Program-made: the position numbers and the translations under genes
Shown here: piece by piece, positions 38,570 through 47,725 of the stretch
Layout: each line of letters opens with the position of its first letter
How positions within the stretch are numbered: position 1 is the stretch's first letter
From: an uncultured Pseudoflavonifractor sp.
Lineage (GTDB): Bacteria > Bacillota > Clostridia > Oscillospirales > Oscillospiraceae
NCBI RefSeq assembly: GCF_944387805.1
Contig: NZ_CALXGI010000013.1
Coordinates: 1-63,249 of the forward strand
Reading direction: 5' to 3'
DNA: 63,249 nucleotides
The notes under the pieces: model-generated
The model's input: the letters and a program-made list of their open reading frames with translations, nothing else
What the model was told of the DNA's origin: nothing
Database searches by the model: none

Positions 38570-40708
38570 ATGGCCAAGAAAAAAGTGGAACAGATTATTA
38601 CCGGCATATTCCAGGGCACCAGCCGGGGCTTCGGCTTCCTGACGCCTGAGGATGGAAAGAGCCGGGAGGACGACTATTTTATCCCGCCCAGAGCCACCGG
38701 CGGGGCCTGGGACGGGGACAAGGTTCAGGCCGCGCCCGACCCGGAGACGCCCTGGGAGGAGGGAAGGCGCACCGCCTCGGTGGTCCGGGTGGTGGAGCGG
38801 ACCAACAAATTTGTCACCGGTACGGTGGAAAAGCTGGGCCGGGACCTGTGGCTCAAGCCCGACTCGGACAAGCTGCCCGGACCCATCAAAATCTCCGGCA
38901 AGGCCAGGGGCGTGCGCGTTGGCGAGAAGGCTGCCGTGGAGATGCTGGGGTATGGCACAGCAAAGACGCCGCCTATGGGAGCCCTGCGGGAGACCTTTGG
39001 CCCTGCGGGCACCCGGCAGTCCTCTACCGCCGCCATTCTCTACCACTATGAAATTGAGCCTGAGTTCCCGCCTGCCGTGCTGGATGCGGCGGCCAGAGCG
39101 CCCCGTGAGGTGGAGAAGGACGTCCTGACCGGGCGCACCGACCTGCGGGACAGGATGATCATCACCATTGACGGCGCCGCCTCCAAGGACCTGGACGATG
39201 CGGTGAGCCTGGAGCGGGACGAGCAGGGCCGCTGGGTGCTGGGGGTCCACATCGCCGACGTGAGCCACTATGTGCAGGAGAAGTCCCCGCTGGATCTGGA
39301 GGCCTGGGAGCGGGGCACCTCGGTGTACTTTGCCGACAAGGTCATTCCCATGCTGCCCGTGGAGCTGTCCAACGGTATCTGCTCCCTGAATCCGGGCGTA
39401 GACCGGCTGACCATCTCCTGCTTCATGACCCTGGCCGCCGACGGCCGGGAGGAGGAACACACCATCTGCAAGAGCGTCATCCGATCCACCGAGCGGATGA
39501 CTTATGAGGACTGCAACAGGCTTCTGGCCGGAGAGGCCCCGGATCTGGAAAAGCGGTACGACAATATTCTGCCCATGCTCAGGGACATGGCCGTCCTGGC
39601 CAGGGTGCTGGAGAAGCGCCGGAAGCTCCGGGGCAGCCTGGACCTGGAGACCAGCGAGAGCTATATTGTCTGCGACGGGAACGGCAAGCCGGTGGATGTC
39701 AAAGTACGGAAACGGGGGGAAAGCGAGGCTCTCATCGAGTCCTTTATGCTCTCCGCCAACGAGTGTGTGGCCAGGCACCTCTTCGACCGGCACAAGCCCG
39801 CCGTCTACCGGGTCCACGAGAAGCCCAGCCAGGACAAGGCGGAGGGGCTCAGGACCATGCTGGCCCCCTTCGGGTATACCTTCCGGGAGGCGGACAGCTT
39901 TGTCCTCCAGAAGATTCTGGAGGACGTCAAGGGCAAGCCGGAGGCCCCCATCGTCAGCACCATGGTGCTCCGCTCCCTGATGAAGGCCCGGTATGACGTA
40001 CAGAACCTGGGCCACTTCGGCCTGGCGGCCAAATACTACTGCCACTTCACCAGCCCCATCCGCCGCTACCCCGACCTGATGGTCCACCGGGTGCTTACCC
40101 AGGAGCTTGCCGACGAGGCCGACCCGGCCAACGTGGGCAGAACCATGCCCTGGGAGAAGCGGATGGCGTCGGTGGCCGCCCGGGCGGCGGAGCAGTCCTC
40201 CCAGCGGGAGGTGGCGGCCCAGAACGCCGAGCGCGAGATTGAGAAGCTCTACATGGCCGAGTATATGCTTGCCCACGTGGGGGAGACCATGGCTGGCACT
40301 GTGTCCGGCGTGACCAAGTTCGGCCTGTTCGTCATGCTGCCCTCGGGCGTGGAGGGGCTTATCCCCGCCGAGGCCCTGCCCCGGGACCACTACCATCTGG
40401 ACGACCAGCGCATGGCCCTCCGGGGGGAGCACACGGGACGGGTGTTCTCCTTTGGCATGCCCCTGACCGTGGTGTGCGCCGCCGCCGATCCGGGCAGCGG
40501 GCAGATTACCTTCCATCTGGACGGCATGGAGCCGGAAACTGTCCCTGAACGCCCGGATACACTCCGGCAGGGCCGCCGGACTCCGGGCGCCCGGTCTGCC
40601 GCCCGCCGGAGCAGCGAGCACCGGAGCAATGAGCGCAGGAGCGGCGGGGAGCGCCGCAGCCGTCCACCCCGCCACAAGCCGGGCAAAGGCGGCAAGAGAC
40701 GGGGCTGA
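38570..40708 (+). CDS. rnr: Ribonuclease R
   Basis: 3'-5' exoribonuclease that degrades structured RNA. 712 residues: cold-shock-like domain at the N-terminus (GIFQGTSRGFGFLTPED), the RNB catalytic domain with DGAASKDLDDAVSL (Asp cluster) and YYCHFTSPIRRYPDLMVHR, then an S1 domain (GTVSGVTKFGLFVMLPSGVE). The C-terminal tail is basic (RRSSEHRSNERRSGGERRSR), common in RNase R. It starts with AAAGCGAGAAAG before the ATG. RNase R is one enzyme that would meet the hairpin-rich 3' ends described in this window. Confidence 0.96.
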   Translation: MAKKKVEQIITGIFQGTSRGFGFLTPEDGKSREDDYFIPPRATGGAWDGDKVQAAPDPETPWEEGRRTASVVRVVERTNKFVTGTVEKLGRDLWLKPDSDKLPGPIKISGKARGVRVGEKAAVEMLGYGTAKTPPMGALRETFGPAGTRQSSTAAILYHYEIEPEFPPAVLDAAARAPREVEKDVLTGRTDLRDRMIITIDGAASKDLDDAVSLERDEQGRWVLGVHIADVSHYVQEKSPLDLEAWERGTSVYFADKVIPMLPVELSNGICSLNPGVDRLTISCFMTLAADGREEEHTICKSVIRSTERMTYEDCNRLLAGEAPDLEKRYDNILPMLRDMAVLARVLEKRRKLRGSLDLETSESYIVCDGNGKPVDVKVRKRGESEALIESFMLSANECVARHLFDRHKPAVYRVHEKPSQDKAEGLRTMLAPFGYTFREADSFVLQKILEDVKGKPEAPIVSTMVLRSLMKARYDVQNLGHFGLAAKYYCHFTSPIRRYPDLMVHRVLTQELADEADPANVGRTMPWEKRMASVAARAAEQSSQREVAAQNAEREIEKLYMAEYMLAHVGETMAGTVSGVTKFGLFVMLPSGVEGLIPAEALPRDHYHLDDQRMALRGEHTGRVFSFGMPLTVVCAAADPGSGQITFHLDGMEPETVPERPDTLRQGRRTPGARSAARRSSEHRSNERRSGGERRSRPPRHKPGKGGKRRG

Positions 40709-40719
40709 GCCGTAGAAAT

Positions 40720-40762
40720 AAAAAAGCGTGTCCGCTGTCTGTGACAGCGGACACGCTTTTTT
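40720..40762. terminator. Bidirectional terminator after rnr
   Basis: A stem of 19 bp (AAAAAGCGTGTCCGCTGTC with GACAGCGGACACGCTTTTT) and a 3-nt loop, T-rich on both strands, between rnr and the chromate transporter pair. Confidence 0.95.
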
Positions 40763-40771
40763 GCGGAACAG

Positions 40772-41368
40772 TCAGAACTGGAAGACCACGCCGATAACCG
40801 CAGCTGCGGCAATATACACGATGGGATGGAGCTTTTTCAGCGCCTTCACCTGCATACAGATAAAGATTGCGGCGGCCAGAATGACGCCCTTCCAGTTGAT
40901 GATGGCGGTGAGGGAGTTCCAGCCCGTCCAGGCCGCGCCGGTGAGCAGAGCGATTTGGGCCACCGACAGGCCGGCGGCGGCGATGAGCCCGGTGGAGGCG
41001 GGCCTCAGGCCGGAGAATACGCCGTCCACCACCCTGCTCTGGCGGAATTTTTGCAGGAATTTGGCGATGATGAGGATCACCAGGATGGAGGGGGCCACCA
41101 GGCCGAGGGTGGCGATGACCGCGCCCACGATGTTTCCGCCAGGCAGGCCGGTCTGGCCGCCAATGGTAAAGCCCACGTAGGTGGCCATATTAATCCCCAT
41201 GGCGCCGGGGGTGGACTCGGACACGGCCACCATATTGGCCAGGTCGGCGGCGGAGAACCAGCCGGTCACATCGCCCAGGTGGCGCAGAAAGGGCAGGGTA
41301 GCCAGGCCGCCGCCTATGGCGAAGAGACCTACCTTAAAAAATTCGTAGAACAGGCGGAAGAATATCAT
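40772..41368 (-). CDS. Chromate transporter-family protein, second subunit
   Basis: 198 residues, half-size ChrA with about five to six predicted membrane helices. The N-terminal motif FFKVGLFAIGGGLATLPFLR and ESTPGAMGINMATYVGF are the conserved ChrA signatures. Its ATG overlaps the stop of the partner gene (ATGA, 41365-41368) and AAGGAGG lies before it. Short ChrA proteins usually work as pairs with opposite topology. The natural substrate of such pairs in anaerobes is not certain; chromate or sulfate-like oxyanions are proposed. Confidence 0.9.
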   Translation of the reverse strand: MIFFRLFYEFFKVGLFAIGGGLATLPFLRHLGDVTGWFSAADLANMVAVSESTPGAMGINMATYVGFTIGGQTGLPGGNIVGAVIATLGLVAPSILVILIIAKFLQKFRQSRVVDGVFSGLRPASTGLIAAAGLSVAQIALLTGAAWTGWNSLTAIINWKGVILAAAIFICMQVKALKKLHPIVYIAAAAVIGVVFQF

Positions 41369-41928
41369 TTCGCCGCCTCCTTTCCCCGGTTCAGATAGCG
41401 GATGCAGGAGGTGATGGCCAGGCCGCACACGCCGGACAGAACAACCAGCAGCACCGGAGACAGCCCCACAAAGGCGGACAGCACCAGTACCACCAGGAAG
41501 ATAACCGCAGACCACCAATTGACCACCGAGCCCTTTGCCAGCTTGATGACGCTGGAGAAGATCAGGGCGCAGACACAGGCGCGGATACCGGCAAAGGCGT
41601 GGATGACCACCGGGAACTCGGCAAAGTTTTGGAGAAAAGCGGCGATGATGCAGATGATTACAAGAGAGGGGAACACCACGCCCAGGGTGGCGATGGTGCC
41701 GCCCAGACATCCGGCCTGGGTGTACCCCACAAAGGTGGCGGTGTTCACCGCGATGATACCGGGGGTGCACTGTCCCACAGCATAGTAATCAGCCAGCTGG
41801 TCCTCAGTGGCCCAGCCCCGCTTCTCCACTACCTCGCGCTGGAGAATGGGCAGCATGGCATACCCGCCGCCGAAGGTGCAGGCGCCAAGCTTGGCAAAGG
41901 TTAAAAACAGGTCCAAATAGCGGTTCAA
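41365..41928 (-). CDS. Chromate transporter-family protein, first subunit
   Basis: 187 residues, half-size ChrA. FLTFAKLGACTFGGGYAMLP and GQCTPGIIAVNTATFVGY are the family motifs, repeated in the partner protein. About five membrane helices are predicted. I read TTG at 41928 as the start, with GAGG about 9 nt upstream; no ATG is close. It is the first gene of the pair, directly after the RsgI-like gene, with a 36-bp gap. Confidence 0.88.
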   Translation of the reverse strand: MNRYLDLFLTFAKLGACTFGGGYAMLPILQREVVEKRGWATEDQLADYYAVGQCTPGIIAVNTATFVGYTQAGCLGGTIATLGVVFPSLVIICIIAAFLQNFAEFPVVIHAFAGIRACVCALIFSSVIKLAKGSVVNWWSAVIFLVVLVLSAFVGLSPVLLVVLSGVCGLAITSCIRYLNRGKEAAK

Positions 41929-41964
41929 AATACTCAGCCTCTTCCGTTATTGAATATGTTCAGC

Positions 41965-42666
41965 TTACTCGCGCGCCTGGTGCCGGCCGTTTCCGTAGCC
42001 GTGGTGGCCGGCCTGGCCGCCATTGTGGGCGGAGCCGCCGCATGACGACTGGCTTTGCTGGTCGGACGATGTCACGGCATCACCGGAGGAGAGCGCGGCG
42101 ATTCTGGCCCGGATTTCTTTCATGGACATGGCCTGAACCTCCTCAGCCGTGATGGAGGGGTCCAGGGCCTGAAGCTCCAAAAATGCCCGGTACTTGCCCA
42201 CCGACATGCCTGCGTGGTGCGCCGCTTCCACCTCTGCGCCGCTGCCCTCGTGGCAGTACACCCGTCCGGCCCCCTGGGCGCAGGCCTGGGCGGCGGAGAG
42301 CAGCTGGGCGCTCTTATCCGGATCACGGCAGGCCACAGTGATGGACACGGTGCCGTCGGCTGCCAGATAGGCGGACACGGTTTCACTGGAGAGAATTGTC
42401 TCCAGCGCCTGGGTGTAGGGCTGGAAGGCCACGTCCAGAGAGCTGGCCAGGGCCTCTCCCTCCGGGTTATAGCCCTGCACTGAGATAACCCGATCCAGCC
42501 GGTTGAGGGACAGCTCCAGGGAGGGGTTCACATCCACGCTGATGGCGGACACCGGCACCAGCAGGGTGTAATACCCTCCGGCTCCCAGCAGCACCAGCAG
42601 ACAGGCCGCGGCGGCCGCAACAGTCCGGCGCCGTGCCCCCAGCCGGCGCCGCAGCCGGCGCCCCAA
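41965..42666 (-). CDS. RsgI-like membrane protein, start uncertain, possibly fused by frameshift to the upstream gene
   Basis: 233 residues from a TTG at 42666. An Arg-rich N-terminus (GRRLRRRLGARRRTV) leads into a membrane segment (AAAACLLVLLGAGGYYTLL). Then comes the RsgI-type extracellular domain SAISVDVNPSLELSLNRLDR and a His/Gly-rich C-terminus (NGGQAGHHGYGNGRHQARE). RsgI-like anti-sigma factors carry a sigma-binding cytoplasmic domain before the membrane helix; here that domain is absent and the region is read in another frame by the secreted protein at 42528-42956. No ribosome binding site supports the TTG. So this is either a short variant or a gene joined to its neighbour by a deletion or a one-base shift. 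Confidence 0.55.
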   Translation of the reverse strand: MGRRLRRRLGARRRTVAAAAACLLVLLGAGGYYTLLVPVSAISVDVNPSLELSLNRLDRVISVQGYNPEGEALASSLDVAFQPYTQALETILSSETVSAYLAADGTVSITVACRDPDKSAQLLSAAQACAQGAGRVYCHEGSGAEVEAAHHAGMSVGKYRAFLELQALDPSITAEEVQAMSMKEIRARIAALSSGDAVTSSDQQSQSSCGGSAHNGGQAGHHGYGNGRHQARE

Positions 42667-42956
42667 CCGCCGGAGGGAGCATTGTCGCACAGGCCGTCGC
42701 CATCGGCGTCCACAAATCCCAGGCCGCAGCCGTGGTAACTGGCGCCGCAGTTGTCGCACACGCCGTCATTGTCAATATCCGCATAGTTTGAACCATGGAC
42801 AGTGACATGGCGGGCGGTGCCGTAGTTATCACATACACCGTCCCGGTTAGCGTCCACAAAGCAGCTGCCGTGTCCCCGACCAGCGGCAAACGCGCCTGCG
42901 GTGATCGCAGTGAGAACCAATACCACAGCCAGAGTACCAATCAATACCTTTTTCAT
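42528..42956 (-). CDS. Secreted protein with DxDxDGxCDN-type calcium-binding-like repeats
   Basis: 142 residues by open frame. A clear signal peptide (MKKVLIGTLAVVLVLTAITA, cleavage near GAFAAG) is followed by three repeats of the D-x-N/D-x-D-G-x-C-D-N type (DANRDGVCDN, DIDNDGVCDN, DADGDGLCDN) that resemble EF-hand-like or thrombospondin type 3 calcium loops. The last 40 or so residues (after AGCGAGWGHGAG) are an odd Cys/Pro/Trp-rich run. They lie over the membrane segment of the RsgI-like frame, so the real protein may end earlier or continue by frameshift. GGAGGG lies upstream of the ATG. Confidence 0.7.
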   Translation of the reverse strand: MKKVLIGTLAVVLVLTAITAGAFAAGRGHGSCFVDANRDGVCDNYGTARHVTVHGSNYADIDNDGVCDNCGASYHGCGLGFVDADGDGLCDNAPSGGWGAGCGAGWGHGAGLLRPPRPVCWCCWEPEGITPCWCRCPPSAWM

Positions 42957-43104
42957 CTTCTTACCCTCCGTATTGTGAGATAACCCTCAGGGGGTTTCGA
43001 CCATAATACGATTGAGAAAGGAGATTCCATTCCGTTCACAAAAATTTTCCCTTATTTTTCTGCCGGTTCCGGGCCCCAGGGCGGGCAGCGGGGGAAGGAT
43101 CGGT

Positions 43105-45030
43105 TTAGTTCAGAGTTTCCAGCTCCTCCAGCCAGAGCCGCGCAGAGGCATCACTGGGCATCCGCCAGTCGCCCCGGGGGGACAGGGTCACCGAGCCCAC
43201 CTTGGGGCCGTCGGGCAGACAGGAGCGCTTGAACTGCTGGGTAAAGAAGCGCCGGTAGAAGTTTTTCAGCCACTTGAGAATGACAGACCGGTCGTACCGG
43301 TCCCCCAGTGCCTGCTCAGCCAGACGGAACACCTTCCGGGGCGGGAAGCCCCAGCGGACAATATAGTAGAGGAAGAAATCGTGGAGCTCGTAGGGACCCA
43401 CCAGGTCCTCGGTGCGCTGGGCAATTTCGCCCCCCACGGCGGGAAGCAGCTCGGGGGACACGGGGGTGTCCAGAATGTCCTCCAGCACATGGGACAGACG
43501 GGGGTCCTCCGCCACCTTGTCCCCGGCCACAAAGGCCACCAGATGGCGCACCAGGGTCTTGGGAATGGAGGCGTTGACGCCGTACATGGACATGTGGTCG
43601 CCGTTGTAGGTGGCCCAGCCCAGAGCCAGCTCGCTCAGGTCGCCGGTGCCCACCACCAGGCCGCCGCACTGGTTGGCGATGTCCATCAGAACCTGGGTCC
43701 GCTCTCTGGCCTGGCCGTTTTCAAAGGTCACGTCGTGATTGTCCATGGACTGGCCGATGTCCTTGAAGTGCCGCTTCACCGCCTCGCCGATGTCGATGCG
43801 CTTCAGGGTGGCGCCCAGCCGGCCGGCCAGCTCCACGGCGTTGTCCCGGGTGCGGTCGGTGGTGCCGAAGCAGGGCATGGTCACCGCAATGATGTCCGAC
43901 GCGGGCCGGTCCAGCAGCTTCATGGCCACGGCGGCAATGAGGATGGCCAGGGTGGAGTCCAGCCCGCCGGACAGGCCCACCACCGCGGCAGAGGCATGGG
44001 TGTGCTCCAGACGGCGCTTCAGGCCCAGGGCGGCGATCTTCAGAATCTCGTCGCACCGCTCGGCCCGGTCTGCACTGTCCTCCGGCACAAAGGGGGTGGG
44101 GGAGAAGCGGCGGGTGAGCCGGGTCTCCTCCAGCTCCAGCTCAAAGCCGACGCGCCCAATCCCCGGGGCCTCTTGGGCGGGGACATAGGTGTTCATCCGC
44201 CGCCGCTCGTACACCAGCCGGTCCACATCGATTTCACTGACGGTCAGGCCGCAGGCAAAGCGCCGCTCGGCCAGCAGGGCGCCGTTTTCCGCGATGAGGT
44301 TATGTCCGGCAAAGACCATGTCGGTGGTGGACTCCCCCTCGCCGGCGTCGGCATACACATAGCCGCACACCAGTCGGGCGGACTGGCCGGTAACCAGGGC
44401 CCGGCGGTACTCCGCTTTGCCCACCACCTCGTCGGAGGCGGACAGATTGAGCATCACCGTGGCGCCGGAGGCAGAGAGCAGGCCGGAGGGGGGCTGGGTG
44501 CCCCACAGATCCTCGCAGATCTCCACGCCGATGACCAGGTTGGGCATGGACTCACAGCCGAAGAGCTGGCGGGCGCACAGGACCGTATCCTGGCCGCACA
44601 GCGGGACATAGGCGTCCACGCCCTGGCCGGAGGAAAACCATCTGGCCTCGTAGAACTCGCCGTAATTGGGCAGGGCAGTCTTGGGAACCAGGCCTAAAAT
44701 ATTTCCTCTGTGTATAACTACTGCACAGTTATACAGTTTGTTGTCCCATTTGTTCCGCACCGGCAGACCCAGCGCAGTGACCATGTCCAGATTTCGGGTG
44801 GCTTCCAGCACGGTGGAAAGGGCCTCCTCCGCGCCCTGGAGCAGGGTGTCCTGGAGGAACAGGTCCCCGCAGGTGTACCCGGTAAGGCACAGCTCGGGCA
44901 GAACCAGCACCTTGACCCCCTGCTTGGCCGCCTCCCGCATCAGGGTGAAGCAGGCCTCCGCGTTGTGGCGGCAGTCTGCCACCCTGATTTCAGGCGTGCC
45001 CGCCGCAACTTTGATAAATCCGTCCCGCAT
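43105..45030 (-). CDS. nadE: NAD+ synthase, glutamine-hydrolysing
   Basis: Amidates nicotinate adenine dinucleotide with glutamine to make NAD+. 641 residues: N-terminal nitrilase-type glutaminase (Glu in [18 protein letters not shown], Lys in [14 protein letters not shown], Cys in [16 protein letters not shown]) and C-terminal synthetase domain with the PP-loop [22 protein letters not shown] lies 7 nt before the ATG. Together with pncA-pncB (31131-33143) it gives a nicotinamide-to-NAD+ route, apart from the adenylylation step. It has its own promoter. Confidence 0.97.
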   Translation of the reverse strand: MRDGFIKVAAGTPEIRVADCRHNAEACFTLMREAAKQGVKVLVLPELCLTGYTCGDLFLQDTLLQGAEEALSTVLEATRNLDMVTALGLPVRNKWDNKLYNCAVVIHRGNILGLVPKTALPNYGEFYEARWFSSGQGVDAYVPLCGQDTVLCARQLFGCESMPNLVIGVEICEDLWGTQPPSGLLSASGATVMLNLSASDEVVGKAEYRRALVTGQSARLVCGYVYADAGEGESTTDMVFAGHNLIAENGALLAERRFACGLTVSEIDVDRLVYERRRMNTYVPAQEAPGIGRVGFELELEETRLTRRFSPTPFVPEDSADRAERCDEILKIAALGLKRRLEHTHASAAVVGLSGGLDSTLAILIAAVAMKLLDRPASDIIAVTMPCFGTTDRTRDNAVELAGRLGATLKRIDIGEAVKRHFKDIGQSMDNHDVTFENGQARERTQVLMDIANQCGGLVVGTGDLSELALGWATYNGDHMSMYGVNASIPKTLVRHLVAFVAGDKVAEDPRLSHVLEDILDTPVSPELLPAVGGEIAQRTEDLVGPYELHDFFLYYIVRWGFPPRKVFRLAEQALGDRYDRSVILKWLKNFYRRFFTQQFKRSCLPDGPKVGSVTLSPRGDWRMPSDASARLWLEELETLN

Positions 45031-45079
45031 ATCAACAACCTCCTTGACGAGGAAAATATAATTCCGATTTTAATACCAT

Positions 45080-45108
45080 ATTCTACCCCAATCCAGGTGG
45101 GATTGCAA
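45080..45108 (-). promoter_or_regulatory. Promoter of nadE
   Basis: On the minus strand, TTGCAA (45103-45108), 17 bp, TAGAAT (45080-45085), about 45 nt before the ATG. Confidence 0.7.
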
Positions 45109-45130
45109 CCGCTCTCCCCTGCCGGAGGGA

Positions 45131-45160
45131 CAAAAACTGCCCCGGAGCACTGCGCGGGGA
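45131..45160 (-). terminator. Short terminator after the restriction endonuclease gene
   Basis: On the minus strand CCCCG pairs with CGGGG and is followed by CAGTTTTTG, 17 bp past the stop codon. Confidence 0.5.
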
Positions 45161-45176
45161 GAGGGGAAAAACAGGC

Positions 45177-46442
45177 TTACTCAGTCAGGTCCAGAATCCA
45201 GTTGAGCCAGCCGATGATGGTGGAAGCCCGGCGGAAGTAGGTGCTGTCCGAGGCCACATGATAGAGGCCGGAGGCCTTCATAATTTCCACCACAGCCCCG
45301 GCGGGGGGCATCTCCCCGCTGCGCAGGCACAGACGCATGGTCTCCCGGAAGGCCCGGTGGCCCAATATCTGGCTTGCCAGAGCCAGCTGCCTCTCCCGCA
45401 GGTCCATGGAGAGGATACGCCGCCCAAGGGACGTCAGGCGGAAGCACACCGCGCCGTCCTTCCTGTCCTTCTCCATCAGGCCCAGGTACCGGCCTGCGTC
45501 AGTGTAGTAGTTGGTCTGACGGGCGTCAAAGGCGTACTCGGCGGTGATTTCATCCCGGGTCATGTCCCGGCCGGAGAGAAGCTCGGCCAGGTTGACCACC
45601 CGGGCCATGCTGTTGGCCTGGGGGAAGGAGATCTCCGGCTCGGGCAGGAGAGGGGCGGCGGTCAGCAGCCGGCCAATGTCCGAGCGGGTGATGCCGGTGG
45701 TCAGAGTATAGCTGCACTGCTTCACCAGGCGGAGGGAGCAGTACCGCTCCGGCTGCTCAAAGCGGTACTCGTACAGGTGGAACACGCCGTTGGTGAACAC
45801 CAGAAACACGCTCTTCACCGGCTTGGTCACCCGCTCCGACCACACCCGGTAGGGGTAGTAGAGCTGGCGGACCAGGAAATCGTCGGCCAGGTCCCGCTTG
45901 GCCTCAAAGAGGGAGAGAAAGCGGCGGCCCTCACAGGCGGCGTCAATCTCAATCTGGGCGTTGTTCACCACAACCTCACGTGCGCCGCCGGGCACGTCAA
46001 TGGAGAAGGAGAAGCGGCCCGAGCCCATGCGGCCGCTGACTGTGGGCACCACAGCATGGTCCTCCAGAAAATCCTCCAGAATCCCGCAGGCCGCCGCGCA
46101 GTTGAGGGCGATGGCCTCGCTGACCAGGAACCGGGGGGCCAGGCTCTGGAGTCCCACGGGGAGCCGTACCCGCCTGGGCGCGCCCCGGGGCGGCTCAAAG
46201 TCGTGGTAGGCGGCAAAAGGGGCGATGACATAATCCCCCCGGGTCACCGGCAGGATGGCCAGTCCGTTGTCCGCGAACAGGGCGGGCAGGTTGACCCGGT
46301 GGTCGAACTTGGTCATGAGCCGGGGCTCGCGGAACTCCTTGATCTGGTTGGCGGAGATAAAAAACTGTCCGTCCGCCGCAATGCGGCTGAGAATGTCATA
46401 CTTCTGAAAGAGGGCTTCCCAGGCGCTGTCGTTAAGTCCCAT
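45177..46442 (-). CDS. Type II restriction endonuclease, PD-(D/E)xK-like
   Basis: 421 residues. The region NAQIEIDAACEGRRFLSLFEAK (given here in parts: NAQIEIDA and LFEAK, about residues 170-191) fits the D...E-x-K core of PD-(D/E)xK nucleases. The N-terminal ILSRIAADGQFFISANQIKE region and the C-terminal wHTH-like segments (MTRDEITAEYAF, TNYYTDAGRYLGLM) may recognise DNA. It overlaps the end of the Dam-type methylase gene by 11 nt (ATG at 46442), so nuclease production depends on methylase translation. It is longer than DpnII/MboI-type nucleases (about 290) and is probably a different family that cuts the same site as the methylase protects. Specificity is inferred, not seen. Confidence 0.8.
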   Translation of the reverse strand: MGLNDSAWEALFQKYDILSRIAADGQFFISANQIKEFREPRLMTKFDHRVNLPALFADNGLAILPVTRGDYVIAPFAAYHDFEPPRGAPRRVRLPVGLQSLAPRFLVSEAIALNCAAACGILEDFLEDHAVVPTVSGRMGSGRFSFSIDVPGGAREVVVNNAQIEIDAACEGRRFLSLFEAKRDLADDFLVRQLYYPYRVWSERVTKPVKSVFLVFTNGVFHLYEYRFEQPERYCSLRLVKQCSYTLTTGITRSDIGRLLTAAPLLPEPEISFPQANSMARVVNLAELLSGRDMTRDEITAEYAFDARQTNYYTDAGRYLGLMEKDRKDGAVCFRLTSLGRRILSMDLRERQLALASQILGHRAFRETMRLCLRSGEMPPAGAVVEIMKASGLYHVASDSTYFRRASTIIGWLNWILDLTE

Positions 46443-47271
46443 AGTTGCGCACCAGCACCTCCTCAATGGCGCCCCGGCGGCTGGCCACCGAGTTGACCGC
46501 CCGCCGGGCCTGGACAAGGGAGACGCGGTAGGAGCCGTACAGCTCCCGGATGAAGGGGGTGGCCGAGTTGGAGAGGAGGAACTTCACCCCGCGGGCGGTA
46601 AGGGCGTCGCAGCACTCCTTGAGCCGCACCTGCTCTTCCCGGCCGAAGCCGCCCTTGTTGTATCCGGTGAAGCTGGCCGTGTCGGACACGGGGTCATAGG
46701 GCGGGTCCAGATACACAAAGCCGCCCTTGGGCACCTGCTCCAGCACGGCGGCAAAGTCTCCGCTGAAAAAGGTAATGTCGCAGGAGTTGAAGTACCGGCT
46801 CACACCCCGGATGGTCTGCTCATTGACGATATTGGGCCGGCGGTAGTGGCCGTAGGGGGAGTTGAAGGCCCCCGAGGCGTTGACCCGGAAGAGACCGTTG
46901 TAGCAGGTCTTGTTGAGGTAGAGCAGCCGGGAGGCCTTCTCCACGTCGGACAGGGCGGCATAGGCCGCCTTGTCCCGGTCCAGGTCCCGGATGCGGTAGA
47001 AGTACTCCGGGGTGTTCTCGTGGCGGGACAGGTGCTCGATGAGGGCGTCGGCATTCTCCTTGATGACCCGGTAGACCGTCATCAGATCCTGGTTCAGGTC
47101 GTTGACCAGAGCCCGTTTGGGCTGAAGGGCAAAGAGAACCGCGCCGCCGCCCAGGAAGGGCTCGCAGTAGGTGGTCATCCGCTTGGGGATTAGCGGGAGG
47201 ATCTGAGGCAGCAGCTGCCGCTTTCCCCCCACCCACTTGACCACAGGGGCCGCATGGGCGATGTATTCCAC
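46432..47271 (-). CDS. Dam-type DNA adenine methyltransferase
   Basis: 279 residues, an N6-adenine methylase of the alpha (D12) class: SAM-binding VKWVGGKRQLLPQIL and EPFLGGGAVLFALQP, catalytic DPPYDPVSDTASFTGYN. This arrangement is found in Dam and DpnII/MboI methylases, most of which recognise GATC, which is the likely target here but not proven. GTG at 47271 follows AAGGAGG by 8 nt. It is the first gene of a two-gene restriction-modification operon. Neighbouring sequence shows no phage or transposase genes. Confidence 0.9.
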   Translation of the reverse strand: MEYIAHAAPVVKWVGGKRQLLPQILPLIPKRMTTYCEPFLGGGAVLFALQPKRALVNDLNQDLMTVYRVIKENADALIEHLSRHENTPEYFYRIRDLDRDKAAYAALSDVEKASRLLYLNKTCYNGLFRVNASGAFNSPYGHYRRPNIVNEQTIRGVSRYFNSCDITFFSGDFAAVLEQVPKGGFVYLDPPYDPVSDTASFTGYNKGGFGREEQVRLKECCDALTARGVKFLLSNSATPFIRELYGSYRVSLVQARRAVNSVASRRGAIEEVLVRNYGT

Positions 47272-47392
47272 GGCCGGTTCCTCCTTTCAAACAAAATACC
47301 TTAATACTCTAACACATGTTCGCCTGTTTGGGTACCTCTATTTTTCGCACAAATCTTTTTTTCTCCGGCCCGGGAAAAACTGCCGCAACAGC

Positions 47393-47431
47393 ACCAAAAA
47401 GCCCCGGCCTTTCGGCCGGGGCTTTTTGGGT
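47393..47431. terminator. Strong orphan hairpin between the RM operon and the ATPase gene
   Basis: CCAAAAAGCCCCGGCC pairs with GGCCGGGGCTTTTTGG around a 4-nt loop. It looks like a bidirectional terminator, yet it lies between divergent genes, so it may end an unseen transcript or shield the ATPase promoter. The rest of the 454-bp gap 47272-47725 is A/T-rich and holds only the promoter and heptamer repeat listed separately. Confidence 0.75.
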
Positions 47432-47623
47432 GTGTGTTGTTCTGCAAAGGTGTTGGAGAGGGATTGGTTGTGTTGGGAGGATTTTAGTTTCTTCTTCCTG
47501 AATCCAGCTATATCATAACCAATAATTAAGACTAAATCATGAAGCCTTTGTGAATAATCTATGAATTAGAAGGAAAGGCTAAATCGCTGTCTAAAATATC
47601 TCCATATTTTGCAGGTATGGGGA

Positions 47624-47653
47624 TTGACACCCTCAACACAGGGGTAGTATAAT
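47624..47653 (+). promoter_or_regulatory. Promoter of the Ca2+ ATPase gene with a dyad in the spacer
   Basis: TTGACA (47624-47629), 18 bp, TATAAT (47648-47653). The spacer holds the dyad ACCCT-N6-AGGGGT, which could be an operator. Confidence 0.8.
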
Positions 47654-47685
47654 TCACCCCGGGAAATTTTATTTACCTCCTGACA

Positions 47686-47706
47686 ACAGATAACAGATAA
47701 CAGATA
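47686..47706 (+). repeat. Three tandem ACAGATA heptamers in the ATPase leader
   Basis: Exactly three 7-bp units (ACAGATA) end 19 bp before the ATG, just upstream of the ribosome binding site. Changes in copy number by slippage would change leader length. Confidence 0.9.
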
Positions 47707-47725
47707 AAAGTGAAGGTGGACAGAC

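Noticed and set aside
47393..47431. Hairpin similar to the last stem of family B near the EF-G copy
   Set aside because: It shares only the CCAAAAAGCCCCGG stem; the other two hairpins and a tail duplication are absent, so it is a terminator.
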